DNA from: Spirosoma rhododendri
GTDB lineage: Bacteria > Bacteroidota > Bacteroidia > Cytophagales > Spirosomataceae
NCBI RefSeq assembly: GCF_012849055.1
Contig: NZ_CP051677.1
Location: 4,727,001 to 4,791,000, forward strand
Reading direction: 5' to 3'
DNA length: 64,000 nt
Shown here: piece after piece, positions 35,108 through 44,286 of the stretch
Numbering within the stretch: position 1 is the stretch's first letter
How the letters are laid out: each line of letters begins with the position of its first letter
Program-made: the position numbers and the translations under genes
Notes under the pieces: model-generated
Database searches by the model: none
Told to the model about the DNA's origin: nothing
What the model saw: only the letters and a program-made list of their open reading frames with translations

Positions 35108-37384
35108 ATGATGAATACGACCGAACGGCGTCAGGCTCCCGCTGCCGAACCCGTTATCGACCTGGAACTGGAGCGACAGGAGATTTTAAAACGGTATCGC
35201 CGGTTATTACGGGCGGCCAAGCCAATGCTTAAAGGCGATGATGCCAAGTTGATTAAGAAGGCATTCAATACCTCGGCCGACGCACACAAGAACATGCGTC
35301 GACGGTCGGGTGAACCCTATATTTATCACCCTATCGCCGTTGCTCAGATCGCCGTTGAAGAGATCGGTCTGGGGCCGACGAGCATCGTAGCGGCCCTGCT
35401 GCACGACGTCGTTGAAGATACCGAAACGACCATTGCCGACATCGATCGGAGCTTTGGCCCCAAAGTAGCCCGCATCATCGATGGGCTGACCAAGATTTCG
35501 GGCTATTTCGAGTACGGCACCTCGCAGCAAGCGGAGAATTTCCGGAAAATGCTGCTGACGCTTTCCGACGACGTGCGGGTGATTCTGATCAAGCTCGCCG
35601 ACCGGCTTCACAACATGCGGACGCTGGATTCGATGCCCCGCGACAAGCAGCTGAAGATCGCGTCGGAGACGATTTACATCTACGCGCCCCTCGCCCACCG
35701 GCTGGGTCTGTACGCGATCAAGTCGGAGTTGGAAGATTTGTACCTCAAGCACGTCGAGCCGGAGGCTTACAAGGATCTGGCCAAGAAACTGCGCGAAACG
35801 AAGCTGGCCCGCGACCGGTTTATCAGCCGATTTATTGAACCCATCGACCGCGATCTGGCCGAAACCGGCATTCAATACGTCGTTAAAGGGCGGCCCAAGT
35901 CCATTTATTCGATCTGGAACAAGCTGAGTAAATCGAAAAAGCCGTTCGAAGAAATCTACGACCTTTTCGCCGTCCGGATCATCCTCAACGTGCCGCCGGA
36001 GCAGGAGAAAGCGGCTTGCTGGCGGGCTTATTCCATCGTCACGGATCATTACAAACCCAACCCCGACCGGCTCAAAGACTGGATCAGTACCCCGCGCACC
36101 AACGGCTACGAATCGCTGCACACGACAGTGATGAGCAAGTCTGGGCAGTGGGTGGAGGTGCAGATTCGGACCGAGCGGATGAATGAGATTGCTGAGAAAG
36201 GATACGCGGCCCACTGGAAATACAAGGGCAACGACACACAAACCGGCGCGGGTATCGAAACCTGGATCAGTCAGGTGCGCGACATGATCGAGTCGGCGGG
36301 TAGTGGCGATAAAAAAGCGGCCATCGAATTTGTCGATGATTTCCGCTCGAACCTGTACAGTGAAGAAGTCTTTGTCTTTACGCCGAAGGGCGATCTGAAA
36401 GTGCTGCAACGGGGGGCTACGGCCCTCGACTTCGCGTTCGATATTCACACGCAGGTGGGGGCGCACTGTATGGCCGCGAAGGTCAACAACACGCTGGTGC
36501 CGCTGAGTTACGTACTGCAAAACGGCGATCAGATGGAGGTAATCACCTCCAACCGGCAGAAACCCAGCGAAGACTGGCTGCGGTTTGTGGTCACGTCGAA
36601 GGCCAAGACCAAAATTAAAGATCTCATCAAGGAGGAAAACAAGCGGTACGTTACCGACGGCCGCGACCTCGTGATGAAGAAGGTACGCGTGCTGCGGATG
36701 GAAATGAGCAACGAGCTTACCAACCAGATGCGGGCGTACTTCGGCTCGAAAACCACTGACGACTTTTTCTATCGCGTCGGGAAGGGCCATATCGACGTGC
36801 AGGAGCTGCGTAAGTTCAAGGCCGACAAGGAAGCCCGTGAGAACCGCGCCAACAAGATTGACACCAGCGCGATTCAGGATGGGAAGTCGTTCACCAAAGA
36901 ACTTAAAAAGATTCATGGCGAACGCGCTGACGCCGACATGCTGCTTATCGGCGAAGACATGGACCGAATCGATTACACACTGTCGAAGTGCTGTAACCCG
37001 ATTTCGGGCGACGACGTATTCGGGTTCGTGACGATCAACGACGGGATTAAAATTCATCGGGTGACCTGCCCCAACGCCGTCGAGCTGATGTCGAACCACG
37101 GCAACCGGATCATCAAAGCGAAGTGGACGAGTCAGAAGGAGCTGGCGTTTCTGGCGGGGCTGCGCATCACCGGTACCGACCGGGTGGGCCTGATCAACGA
37201 CGTAACGCGGGTCATCAGCAACGAACTACACATCAACATGCGGTCGGTGGCGATCGACTCGAAAGACGGTATTTTCGAGGGCAACATCCGGCTGTATGTA
37301 CACGATACGGAGCACCTCGAAACGCTGATGCGCAAACTCGAACGCGTACAGGGTGTCTTCGAAGTCATCCGCTTCGACTCGTGA
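35108..37384 (+). CDS. Bifunctional (p)ppGpp synthetase/hydrolase (RelA/SpoT family)
   Basis: A 758-residue Rel protein. The N-terminal HD hydrolase domain (about 60-195) has intact [10 protein letters not shown] and [14 protein letters not shown]. The synthetase domain (about 265-385) has [18 protein letters not shown] and [24 protein letters not shown] domain (about 420-485) and a C-terminal ACT domain (about 685-758, [18 protein letters not shown]) follow. Both catalytic sites look intact, so it can make and degrade the alarmone. The start at 35108 has a second ATG at 35111. It lies upstream of fur. Confidence 0.95.
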   Translation: MMNTTERRQAPAAEPVIDLELERQEILKRYRRLLRAAKPMLKGDDAKLIKKAFNTSADAHKNMRRRSGEPYIYHPIAVAQIAVEEIGLGPTSIVAALLHDVVEDTETTIADIDRSFGPKVARIIDGLTKISGYFEYGTSQQAENFRKMLLTLSDDVRVILIKLADRLHNMRTLDSMPRDKQLKIASETIYIYAPLAHRLGLYAIKSELEDLYLKHVEPEAYKDLAKKLRETKLARDRFISRFIEPIDRDLAETGIQYVVKGRPKSIYSIWNKLSKSKKPFEEIYDLFAVRIILNVPPEQEKAACWRAYSIVTDHYKPNPDRLKDWISTPRTNGYESLHTTVMSKSGQWVEVQIRTERMNEIAEKGYAAHWKYKGNDTQTGAGIETWISQVRDMIESAGSGDKKAAIEFVDDFRSNLYSEEVFVFTPKGDLKVLQRGATALDFAFDIHTQVGAHCMAAKVNNTLVPLSYVLQNGDQMEVITSNRQKPSEDWLRFVVTSKAKTKIKDLIKEENKRYVTDGRDLVMKKVRVLRMEMSNELTNQMRAYFGSKTTDDFFYRVGKGHIDVQELRKFKADKEARENRANKIDTSAIQDGKSFTKELKKIHGERADADMLLIGEDMDRIDYTLSKCCNPISGDDVFGFVTINDGIKIHRVTCPNAVELMSNHGNRIIKAKWTSQKELAFLAGLRITGTDRVGLINDVTRVISNELHINMRSVAIDSKDGIFEGNIRLYVHDTEHLETLMRKLERVQGVFEVIRFDS

Positions 37385-37387
37385 TGC

Positions 37388-37456
37388 GGTTCGTCGTTCG
37401 TGGTTTGTAGTTTGTGGTTATGCTACCGCCGAACTACAAACGACGAACTACAAACC
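37388..37456. repeat. Quasi-palindrome of ACTACAAACGACGAAC words
   Basis: Left arm GTTCGTGGTTTGTAGTTTGT, right arm GAACTACAAACGACGAACTA; interior TTATGCTACCGCC. It lies between spoT and the fur promoter. Related words recur at 60.9-61.0 kb. Confidence 0.65.
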
Positions 37457-37464
37457 GAAACCCC

Positions 37465-37472
37465 TACCTTTG
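37465..37472 (+). promoter_or_regulatory. -7 box TACCTTTG for fur
   Basis: TACCTTTG lies 27 bases before the fur ATG at 37500. Confidence 0.55.
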
Positions 37473-37499
37473 CACCTGACTAATTCAATCGGAACGGAC

Positions 37500-38039
37500 A
37501 TGCCTGCGCCGAAGCAAACAAATCTGGAAGCCGCCCGGACTATTTTCACAGCCTACCTCGAACGGAAGGGTCTGCGAAAAACGCCCGAACGCTTCGCCAT
37601 TCTGGAAGAGATCTACCACCGCGAAGACCATTTCGACGTCGACGAGTTGTACATCTCCATGAAAAATAAAAAGTACCGGGTTAGCCGCGCAACGGTGTAC
37701 AACACGCTCGACGTGCTGGTTGACTGCGACCTGGTGACGAAACATCAGTTTGGCCGTAACCTGGCGCAGTATGAGAAGTCGTACGGCTACCGGCAGCACG
37801 ACCACCTGATCTGTACCGATTGCCACAAGGTGATGGAGTTTTGCGACCCGCGTGTACAGAACATTCAGAACATGGTGGGCGATCTGTTGAAGTTCAACGT
37901 GATGCACCACTCGCTGATTTTTTACGGCTCCTGCAACCGCGACCTCTGCGAAAACCGGGAACACCCCGCCCCCGCCGATCATCCCGATGCCCGGCAGGGA
38001 ACAGTCGACTATCCGGCCGATATTCAGGAGCATCGGTAA
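37500..38039 (+). CDS. Fur family transcriptional regulator
   Basis: A 179-residue regulator from ATG 37500; the longer frame from 37353 crosses the spoT end and the promoter. The winged-helix part has [20 protein letters not shown] and [18 protein letters not shown]. The metal-binding part has [18 protein letters not shown] and SCNRDLC, giving the CxxC and CxxxxC pairs of a structural zinc site, with His/Glu for the regulatory metal. It has a Pro/His-rich tail not shared by E. coli Fur. It may control iron or peroxide genes; which metal it senses cannot be told. Confidence 0.92.
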   Translation: MPAPKQTNLEAARTIFTAYLERKGLRKTPERFAILEEIYHREDHFDVDELYISMKNKKYRVSRATVYNTLDVLVDCDLVTKHQFGRNLAQYEKSYGYRQHDHLICTDCHKVMEFCDPRVQNIQNMVGDLLKFNVMHHSLIFYGSCNRDLCENREHPAPADHPDARQGTVDYPADIQEHR

Positions 38040-38067
38040 GCGTGAAAAACCTACTCCTTGTTTGACT

Positions 38068-38298
38068 ATGAATCCGTATGCTGAATTAGCTGACTTTTTA
38101 TTAGCTCATATCAAGCCCGAGACGGTGCTGTCTTTCCGAGCAACCGAAGAGCAGCATGACCATTTTTATGAGCTTCTGGAAAAAGAAAAAAGTGGATCGG
38201 CTACGGCGGAAGAAATCGACCTTATCGACAAGTTTATGCAAGTCGAGCATATCATGCGCTTAGCGAAAGCGAAGGCCCGGCAGTATGTCCACCAATAA
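38068..38298 (+). CDS. Small helical partner protein of an HNH endonuclease
   Basis: A 76-residue protein (MNPYAELADFLLAHIKPETV). It belongs to a widely spread small family that I recall upstream of HNH nucleases in cyanobacteria and Bacteroidota. The shared pattern is LSFRATEEQHDHFYELLEKE, then SATAEEIDLIDKFMQVEHIM and RLAKAKAR. It is highly charged and predicted all-helical, like many antitoxins. It overlaps the HNH start by 14 bases. The gene pair is more AT-rich than fur and purA around it, which suggests transfer. No antitoxin activity has been shown here. Confidence 0.7.
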   Translation: MNPYAELADFLLAHIKPETVLSFRATEEQHDHFYELLEKEKSGSATAEEIDLIDKFMQVEHIMRLAKAKARQYVHQ

Positions 38299-38683
38299 CA
38301 GTTCCGTTCCAGCATCAACACGGAGATTAGTGGCGGAACGTGCCAACTACGCCTGCGAGTATTGCTTGGCAGAGGATGTAGGTTCATTCATTGGCTTCGA
38401 AGTAGATCACATCATAAGTCGTAAGCACCGTGGTTCGAATGACGCAATCAACCTGGCTTATGCCTGCCCTGACTGCAATCGTAGCAAAGGAAGCGACATT
38501 GCGTCTATCGACTGGGAAAACAGAGAAATAGTTCGTTTCTACAATCCTAGAACCGATATTTGGGCTGAGCATTTCAGATTGGCAGGTGGTTTCATCGAAC
38601 CGCTGACGCCAATCGGCAAAGTGACTGTTGACATCTTACGATTCAACGATAAAATAAGGCTTCCAGATAGGGGCATCTTTTAA
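38285..38683 (+). CDS. HNH endonuclease domain protein
   Basis: A 132-residue protein with a classic HNH motif: two CxxC pairs (ACEYCLAED and ACPDCNRSKG) around VDHIISRKHRGSNDAINLAY, in which the DH and N residues form the metal site. The C-terminal part (FYNPRTDIWAEHFRLAGGFI, then EPLTPIGKVTVDILRFN) is also typical of the family paired with the small helical protein. It is expected to nick or cut DNA or RNA, with unknown specificity. It overlaps its partner by 14 bases, so translation is coupled. purA starts ten bases downstream. Confidence 0.85.
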   Translation: MSTNNSSVPASTRRLVAERANYACEYCLAEDVGSFIGFEVDHIISRKHRGSNDAINLAYACPDCNRSKGSDIASIDWENREIVRFYNPRTDIWAEHFRLAGGFIEPLTPIGKVTVDILRFNDKIRLPDRGIF

Positions 38684-38693
38684 TTTGTAATTC

Positions 38694-39980
38694 ATGATTG
38701 ACGTTTTGTTAGGCCTCCAGTGGGGCGATGAAGGTAAGGGTAAAATCGTGGACGTACTGGCGCCACAATATCAGGTTGTCGCCCGGTTTCAGGGTGGCCC
38801 CAATGCAGGGCACACGCTGGAATTCGACGGCTTCAAACACGTATTGCACCAGATTCCATCCGGCATTTTTCGGAGCGATATCCAGAATATCATCGGTAAC
38901 GGCGTTGTACTCGACCCAATCACGTTCAAGAAAGAAATCGACGCGCTGGCGAAGTACAACCTGCCCCTGACCAAAAACCTTCAGATTTCGCGTAAAGCAT
39001 CGATCATCGTTCCGACCCACCGGCTGCTCGATGCCGCCTACGAACAGGCGAAAGGTGAGTCGAAAATCGGATCGACGCTGCGTGGTATTGGCCCGACGTA
39101 TCAGGACAAAGTGGCCCGGCAGGGGCTGCGCGTTGGTGACGTGATCTCGCCCAAGTTCGCCGACAAATACGGCAAGCTGGTGGCCCTCCACAAGATCATT
39201 CTGGAGCAGAACAACTTTGATTATGCGTCGGTACTACCGCAGGCGGAAGAAGAATTTTTCGCGGCTGTGGAGTTCATGAAGCAATTTTCACTGACCGACA
39301 GCGAATACGCGATCAACGACGCGCTGAACGACGGCCGTAAGATTCTGGCCGAAGGAGCGCAGGGGTCGTTGCTCGACCTTGACTTTGGCTCGTATCCGTT
39401 CGTTACGTCGTCGAATACGACGGCGGCCGGTGCCTGCACGGGTCTTGGCGTTGCCCCCCGGCAGATTGGTGAGGTGTACGGTATTTTCAAAGCCTACTGC
39501 ACGCGTGTCGGCAGTGGCCCCTTCCCAACCGAACTGAACGACGAAACGGGCGAACGTATCCGGCAGGAAGGGCGTGAGTTTGGCGCAACAACCGGGCGTC
39601 CGCGTCGGTGCGGCTGGCTCGACCTGCCCGCCCTGCGTTACGCGATCATGATTAACGGGGTGACGCAGCTAGTGATGATGAAAGTCGACGTGCTGAACAG
39701 CTTCGACGAGATTCAAGTCTGCACGCACTACAAAATGCCGGATGGTACGCTGTCGGATCAGATGCCGTACGACCTGATCGACGCCGACATCACACCCGTT
39801 TATCGCTCGTTTGCGGGTTGGAAAACGGATCTGTCAGCTGCGCGTATGTTTGACGACATGCCTGCCGAACTGGCTGCTTACGTGTCGTATCTCGAAGAAA
39901 CGCTGAATCTGCCAATCAGCTTTATCTCGACCAGCCCCGACCGCGAAGCACTTATTCACCGGCAGGCGGTGCAAATTTAA
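38694..39980 (+). CDS. purA: Adenylosuccinate synthase
   Basis: A 428-residue GTP-dependent ligase. The P-loop-like start VLLGLQWGDEGKGKIVDVLA is diagnostic, as are GGPNAGHTLEFDG, IGPTYQDKVARQGLRVGD, the GAQGSLLDLDFGSYPFVTSS loop, CTRVGSGPFPTEL and TGRPRRCGWLDLPAL. It joins IMP and Asp to adenylosuccinate in AMP synthesis. It starts ten bases after the HNH gene, so that module may have inserted in front of purA and taken over or shared its transcription. A hairpin at 40082 is a likely terminator. Confidence 0.97.
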   Translation: MIDVLLGLQWGDEGKGKIVDVLAPQYQVVARFQGGPNAGHTLEFDGFKHVLHQIPSGIFRSDIQNIIGNGVVLDPITFKKEIDALAKYNLPLTKNLQISRKASIIVPTHRLLDAAYEQAKGESKIGSTLRGIGPTYQDKVARQGLRVGDVISPKFADKYGKLVALHKIILEQNNFDYASVLPQAEEEFFAAVEFMKQFSLTDSEYAINDALNDGRKILAEGAQGSLLDLDFGSYPFVTSSNTTAAGACTGLGVAPRQIGEVYGIFKAYCTRVGSGPFPTELNDETGERIRQEGREFGATTGRPRRCGWLDLPALRYAIMINGVTQLVMMKVDVLNSFDEIQVCTHYKMPDGTLSDQMPYDLIDADITPVYRSFAGWKTDLSAARMFDDMPAELAAYVSYLEETLNLPISFISTSPDREALIHRQAVQI

Positions 39981-40081
39981 GCATTCGTTAAATTTCGATC
40001 GGTCATATGTGGGTAGCAATACCTTATCTTACTTTTACAGTGGATGAATCGTAACCGATTCTACTCCCACCGTATTTTGTT

Positions 40082-40113
40082 GAGCCGGGTCTGTCTAAAA
40101 GCAGATTCGGCTC
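40082..40113 (+). terminator. Probable terminator hairpin after purA
   Basis: GAGCCGGGTCTG and CAGATTCGGCTC form an imperfect stem around TCTAAAAG, followed by TTCTGCTTT. It lies about 100 bases after purA. Confidence 0.5.
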
Positions 40114-40146
40114 TTCTGCTTTACCGGCCATCTGTACGTAAAGCCG

Positions 40147-40154
40147 TATCTTTG
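40147..40154 (+). promoter_or_regulatory. -7 box TATCTTTG abutting an ATG
   Basis: TATCTTTG ends four bases before the ATG at 40159, so the transcript may be leaderless or nearly so. Confidence 0.5.
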
Positions 40155-40158
40155 CCGT

Positions 40159-40860
40159 ATGTCAGCCAACGCTTTTTACCAGACGCTCTACCAAACCGAT
40201 CAGCTGTTTCGACTCCCCGGTGAATCGTGGGGGGCAACGCCTGCCGAGCCGGTAGCAGCCGAACAACTCCCGGACGTTGCCGATGAGCTGATTGTTGAAA
40301 AGCCGGATCTACTGGCTGATTTGGATCGTCTGGCGGCAGGCCCGGTCGTCGTGGTGGCACAGGCCCCGATGGAAACGCTGATTGCCCCGCCGGAGTCGGT
40401 AACGGCGCTTCCGCCCGCCCCACCCCGTCCCTCGACCCCGTCCGTGCGGCCACCCGACAAGCCCAGCACACGACCGGTTCAGCTTAACCACAAGGTACTG
40501 TTGCTGGCCGACGAAGAGCTGGACCCCAGCAATTTGCTGTTCCTCGAAAAAATTCTGAAAGCAGTCAACCTCAACATCAACGGTGTCGATCTGCTGAACC
40601 TGAACGGCGCGAAAGATATTGATTTTGCTGCGATGGTGCAGGATAAGCATATCCACCATTTTATCACGTTTGGCGTGCCGTTTACCCGTATCAAGCTTGA
40701 CATCGGCATGGATCGCTATCACCCGGTTCGCTTCTTCGGTATCAACTTCCTGATGGCCGATTCGCTACCGACCATCGAAGCCGACCAAAACCTGAAACGT
40801 CGGTTGTGGGGTTCTTTGCAACAACTCTTTCTGTGGCAGGACCAGCCGTCGGCATCCTAG
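40159..40860 (+). CDS. Hypothetical protein with Pro-rich linker
   Basis: A 233-residue cytosolic protein. An N-terminal helix pair (FYQTLYQTDQLFRLPGESWG) is followed by a Pro/Ala/Val-rich linker (about 85-112). A C-terminal alpha/beta domain (about 115-220) has HKVLLLADEELDPSNLLFLE, FITFGVPFTRIKLDIG and RFFGINFLMADSLPTIE. I do not know the family. The conserved-looking C-terminal half resembles uncharacterised Cytophagales proteins placed near replication or translation genes, but no function can be assigned. Confidence 0.65.
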   Translation: MSANAFYQTLYQTDQLFRLPGESWGATPAEPVAAEQLPDVADELIVEKPDLLADLDRLAAGPVVVVAQAPMETLIAPPESVTALPPAPPRPSTPSVRPPDKPSTRPVQLNHKVLLLADEELDPSNLLFLEKILKAVNLNINGVDLLNLNGAKDIDFAAMVQDKHIHHFITFGVPFTRIKLDIGMDRYHPVRFFGINFLMADSLPTIEADQNLKRRLWGSLQQLFLWQDQPSAS

Positions 40861-40919
40861 CGAATACATCTATATCCTTGTAACGGCGATTCGGAAAACG
40901 CGGTGTGTTGATTCAACCC

Positions 40920-42137
40920 CTATTTGGCTGGCCCCTGTGTGGCTGCGCGTTGGGCAGGGAACCACGAAGTCAGGGCGGTCATAAGCACAACCAGTAGCCC
41001 CGTCAGTAAAATATCGTTCAGTTCCAGCCGGACGGGGTAAGCGTCGACAATCGAGCTGGTCATTCCCATACTGACGAAGCCGTACGTTTCCTGCGCCAGA
41101 CACAGGCCAATACCCAGCACCAGCCCGGTAAACGCTCCGCTGAGCGCGATGATAGCCCCTTCGGTCAGGAAGATCCGGCGAATCAGCTGGCTGGTTGCGC
41201 CCAGCGCGTACATGATCTGGATGTCGCTTTTCTTTTCAATCACCAGCATCGACAGCGAAAAGAAGATGTTGATACTAGCCACCAGAATAATCAGCGCGAG
41301 CGTAACGGCAACGAACAGTTTTTCGACCCGTATAGCCCGGTATAGATCCAGATTCAGGTCATCGCGATCCTGCACTAACAGGTTATCGCCCACGATTGCC
41401 TGTAGAGCCCGCTTTGCCTGTATCTCGCTGACGCCCGGCTTGAGCTGAACTTCCAGCGTCGTTACTTCATCGGGCTGATAATCAAACAACCGGCGGGCTA
41501 CGTCGAGGGGAGCCAACACATAGTTGTCGTAACGCGATTCGATGAAGAACACCCCGGCGACTGTCAGGCGCTGCTCGTTGAAAATGTCGGGATTGAGCGC
41601 GTTAAGTGTTTTGCCGTTTTGCGGGTAAAGAATATCGAGGGGCGTCAGTATGTCGGCGGGAGAAATCGACAGGTCGGCCCGGACCCCGTCGGCGACGACT
41701 GCGTAGTTGATCCCGTCGCGCCGGAGCAGCAGCCGACCTTCGAGCAGGGCTGAATCGAGGGCGGTCTGATTGAGGTAATTATCGTCGACACCCTTCAGCC
41801 GCACCACTGTTTGCCCGGTAGTGTAGCGGGCCAGTGCATTGTCCTGCGCAACGCGCGTAATGGCCTCCACCCCTGCTGCGCCCTGTAGTTTGTCGATCAG
41901 TGTAGCCGGGGCCGCAAAGCGTTTCCCTTGTTTGGGTGACACGGTCAGATCGGCTTCGAAAGTCTTGAAAATCTGCCGGTTCAGCTCTTCCATGCCGTTG
42001 AACACAGACAGCACGACCACCAGCGCCATCGTCCCGACACCTACGCCGAGCATCGACAGGATAGACAGCCAACTGATGAAGCTGCGTTTCTTGCGGGAAA
42101 AGAAGTACCGGCGGGCAATCCAGGGGGCGAGGTTCAT
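40920..42137 (-). CDS. FtsX-like permease, LolC/LolE type
   Basis: A 405-residue permease with the start MNLAPWIARRYFFSRKKRSF, typical of LolC/E proteins. The first helix (about 22-48) leads to a MacB-type periplasmic domain (about 50-255), and three C-terminal helices follow (IILVASINIFFSLSMLVIEK, GAIIALSGAFTGLVLGIGLC and LTGLLVVLMTALT). EKKSDIQIMYALGATSQLIR is the coupling helix region. Such proteins work with LolD in releasing lipoproteins to the outer membrane. lolD is at 60.2 kb here. In this phylum a LolE-type gene commonly follows rbfA, as it does here. Confidence 0.88.
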   Translation of the reverse strand: MNLAPWIARRYFFSRKKRSFISWLSILSMLGVGVGTMALVVVLSVFNGMEELNRQIFKTFEADLTVSPKQGKRFAAPATLIDKLQGAAGVEAITRVAQDNALARYTTGQTVVRLKGVDDNYLNQTALDSALLEGRLLLRRDGINYAVVADGVRADLSISPADILTPLDILYPQNGKTLNALNPDIFNEQRLTVAGVFFIESRYDNYVLAPLDVARRLFDYQPDEVTTLEVQLKPGVSEIQAKRALQAIVGDNLLVQDRDDLNLDLYRAIRVEKLFVAVTLALIILVASINIFFSLSMLVIEKKSDIQIMYALGATSQLIRRIFLTEGAIIALSGAFTGLVLGIGLCLAQETYGFVSMGMTSSIVDAYPVRLELNDILLTGLLVVLMTALTSWFPAQRAATQGPAK

Positions 42138-42144
42138 GTGTCAA

Positions 42145-42227
42145 TGATTGAATGACTGACTGATGGAATGATTGAATAAGCTGGCGCAAAAGCCCATTCA
42201 ATCATTCAATAACTCTATCATTCATCA
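42145..42227. repeat. Quasi-palindrome of ATTCAATCATTCAAT words
   Basis: TGATTGAATGACTGACTGAT pairs with the degenerate complement to the right (ATTCAATCATTCAATAACTC). The interior carries GCTGGCGCAAAAGCCC. The right arm runs into the rbfA stop codon (42218-42227). Confidence 0.65.
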
Positions 42228-42598
42228 TCCTCGTCCTCCTCCGGCGCGGGGGGGATCTCGAGGCCGGCGAAGAGTTTGTCCATTTTGTCGGCGTATTCGA
42301 CGGTGTCGTCGATGAAAAAGCTGATATCGGGAACGATGCGTAGCTGATGCCGGACACGGTCGCCGAGGTGCTGTCGGATCACTTTGCTTTTCTCCTGAAT
42401 GGTTTCCAGCAGTAATTGCTTATTCTTGGTCGCCAGGAAGCTCAGGTATACCCGCGCTACGCTCAGATCAGGCGACACCCGTACGCTGGTTACGGTGATG
42501 AACGCACCATTGAACAGGTGCGGCACGTCGCGCTGAAAAATTTCACTTAAGTCTTTTTGTAGCTGACGGGCTACTTTCTGTTGTCGTTTCGATTCCAT
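42218..42598 (-). CDS. rbfA: 30S ribosome-binding factor RbfA
   Basis: A 126-residue KH-like protein from ATG 42598 (MESKRQQKVARQLQKDLSEI); a longer in-frame extension to 42664 is non-coding in character. Motifs are GAFITVTSVRVSPDLSVARV and RVRHQLRIVPDISFFIDDTV. The acidic tail (PAPEEDEDDE) is typical of the phylum. It matures 16S rRNA and the small subunit. The stop codon overlaps a palindromic repeat, and the LolC/E-like gene follows 80 bases downstream. Confidence 0.93.
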   Translation of the reverse strand: MESKRQQKVARQLQKDLSEIFQRDVPHLFNGAFITVTSVRVSPDLSVARVYLSFLATKNKQLLLETIQEKSKVIRQHLGDRVRHQLRIVPDISFFIDDTVEYADKMDKLFAGLEIPPAPEEDEDDE

Positions 42599-42722
42599 GA
42601 TGCAAGGTTGGGTACGATGATGAACAGTTCGCCGGGCAAATCGTTCTCCGCTGCCGCTAAACAATGTCGCTGCGGTTTCGACCCGGTTGCAAATATCCGC
42701 ACCTTTTTTCGTTCTGCCGAAA

Positions 42723-44195
42723 ATGGGCGTAATTTCGCTGATAGCGTCGGTCCGGCGGCATCGGTATCGGCCAAACGCGCTGCCTGCTTTGCTCAGTTTT
42801 TTTCGCTCTTATTTTTCGTACCAGTACGTGGCTCTGCTGGGCCTGCTGGTTCTGATTCGGTTGCCGCTGCTGTTGCGCCCGATGCCCCTGCTCATTCCCG
42901 AACTCAACTGGATGCTGGTCGGTGAGCAGATGGGGGCAGGTCATCTGCTGTACCGTGACGTCTGGGACAGTATCAGCCCCCTATCGGCAACGGTGTACTG
43001 GGGCCTACACAGTTTGTTTGGCCGCTCGGCGTTGGCCCTTCACCTGGCCGCTACGATCGTATCGGTGTTTCAGATCGTCTACTTCAACTATCTGACCAAC
43101 GCCCGCGATGTGTATTCCGACCGTTCGTTCTGGCCGGGGCTGGTATACATGCTGTTTCTGCACCTGTCGTTCGACTGCCTGACCTTATCGCCGGTGCTAA
43201 TGTCGACGTCGTTTCTGTTGCTGGCGTTTGGCACGCTGATTCGGCAGATGGAACGGCGCGGTGCCACCGACGAAGTGTTTGAGGTCGGGTTTTACCTCGG
43301 CCTGGCGGCCTTGTTTTACCTGCCCTCGGCCCTGTTTATCGTCTGGGCATCGGTGTCGCTGCTGCTGTATACGGGCGCAACGTTTCGGCAGCACTCGCTC
43401 ACCTTTTTCGGCTTTCTGTTTCCGTTTGCCGTGATGGTGCTGTTCTACTACATGCGCGACGGCCTCGACGATGTCAACCGGAACTTATTGTCGTCGGTAT
43501 TTCGGGTACGTCAGTACAATCTATCTGATTTTCAGTCGCTTCTATTCTCGCTGCTAATTCCGATGGGGCTGGGCATACTGGGGTTTGTGAGCCTGTTCGA
43601 CACGCGCAACCGGTATGTCAACGTGCAGCAACGTATTCAGCAAATCATGATGCTCTGGTTCGTAACGGCCGTACTGACGATAGCACTGGTACCGTTTCTG
43701 GCGCCCATGTCGTTCCTGAGCTTCGTGCCGCCAATGGCGTATTTTGCGGTTTTCTACTTCGAGAATCAGCGCAAAAGCTGGCTGGCTGAAACAGCCTTTG
43801 GCCTGTCGTTCGCCCTGATGCTGCTGCTGTTTTATCAGGGCCTGCTGGGCCTGATACCGGGGCAGTTGGGGCAACTCACGAACCTGCGCGTGCAGAAAAC
43901 ATCGTTACCGGCGGTTATTCGCAACGAGCCGATTCTGGTGATCGGCGAAGATCTGAGCGCCTACCGCGATAACCGCCCCGCCACGCCTTACCTCAACTGG
44001 GATCTGGCGCAGTACGACCTGAAAAATCTGGATAACTACCAGGCCGTTGTACACGTGTTTGACAACTTCCGCAACGACCCGCCCACGTTTATCATCGACC
44101 GGGAGCAGGTTGTCGGCAAGCTGTTTCAGCGTGTTCCCGCCCTTGCCGCCCGCTATGAAAAAACCGCCTACCCGGATGTATATAAACTGAAATAG
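42723..44195 (+). CDS. Polytopic membrane protein, probably DUF6427 family
   Basis: About 490 residues from the ATG at 42723 (MGVISLIASVRRHRYRPNAL); an in-frame TTG at 42687 lies upstream. About ten to twelve hydrophobic helices are predicted. The conserved first loop has ELNWMLVGEQMGAGHLLYRD then VWDSISPLSATVYWGL, a pattern I associate with DUF6427 proteins of Bacteroidota. The C-terminal 120 residues are soluble (LVIGEDLSAYRDNRPATPYL). Role unknown; some are gliding- or envelope-related by context only. It is divergent from rbfA. Confidence 0.7.
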   Translation: MGVISLIASVRRHRYRPNALPALLSFFRSYFSYQYVALLGLLVLIRLPLLLRPMPLLIPELNWMLVGEQMGAGHLLYRDVWDSISPLSATVYWGLHSLFGRSALALHLAATIVSVFQIVYFNYLTNARDVYSDRSFWPGLVYMLFLHLSFDCLTLSPVLMSTSFLLLAFGTLIRQMERRGATDEVFEVGFYLGLAALFYLPSALFIVWASVSLLLYTGATFRQHSLTFFGFLFPFAVMVLFYYMRDGLDDVNRNLLSSVFRVRQYNLSDFQSLLFSLLIPMGLGILGFVSLFDTRNRYVNVQQRIQQIMMLWFVTAVLTIALVPFLAPMSFLSFVPPMAYFAVFYFENQRKSWLAETAFGLSFALMLLLFYQGLLGLIPGQLGQLTNLRVQKTSLPAVIRNEPILVIGEDLSAYRDNRPATPYLNWDLAQYDLKNLDNYQAVVHVFDNFRNDPPTFIIDREQVVGKLFQRVPALAARYEKTAYPDVYKLK

Positions 44196-44199
44196 TGTT

Positions 44200-44274
44200 T
44201 AACGTCTAAAGTCCGATGTTTAAGGTTTACCCCGGATTAGCCTTGAACTTTAAACGTTAGACGTTGAACCTTGA
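44200..44274. repeat. Quasi-palindrome of TTTAACGTCTAAAG words
   Basis: Left arm GTTTAACGTCTAAAGTCCGA, right arm CTTGAACTTTAAACGTTAGA with further degenerate TTGAACC words. It separates the membrane protein and transporter genes. Related words lie near 16.4 and 48.5 kb. Confidence 0.6.
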
Positions 44275-44286
44275 ACCGTAACAGCT

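Noticed and set aside
35207..37099. A 630-codon open frame antisense to the RelA/SpoT gene, and many similar long antisense frames (for example 4294-5688, 16862-18184, 61591-62616)
   Set aside because: They mirror clear genes with intact catalytic motifs; their proteins are Arg/His/Gln-rich low-quality sequence typical of GC-rich antisense frames.
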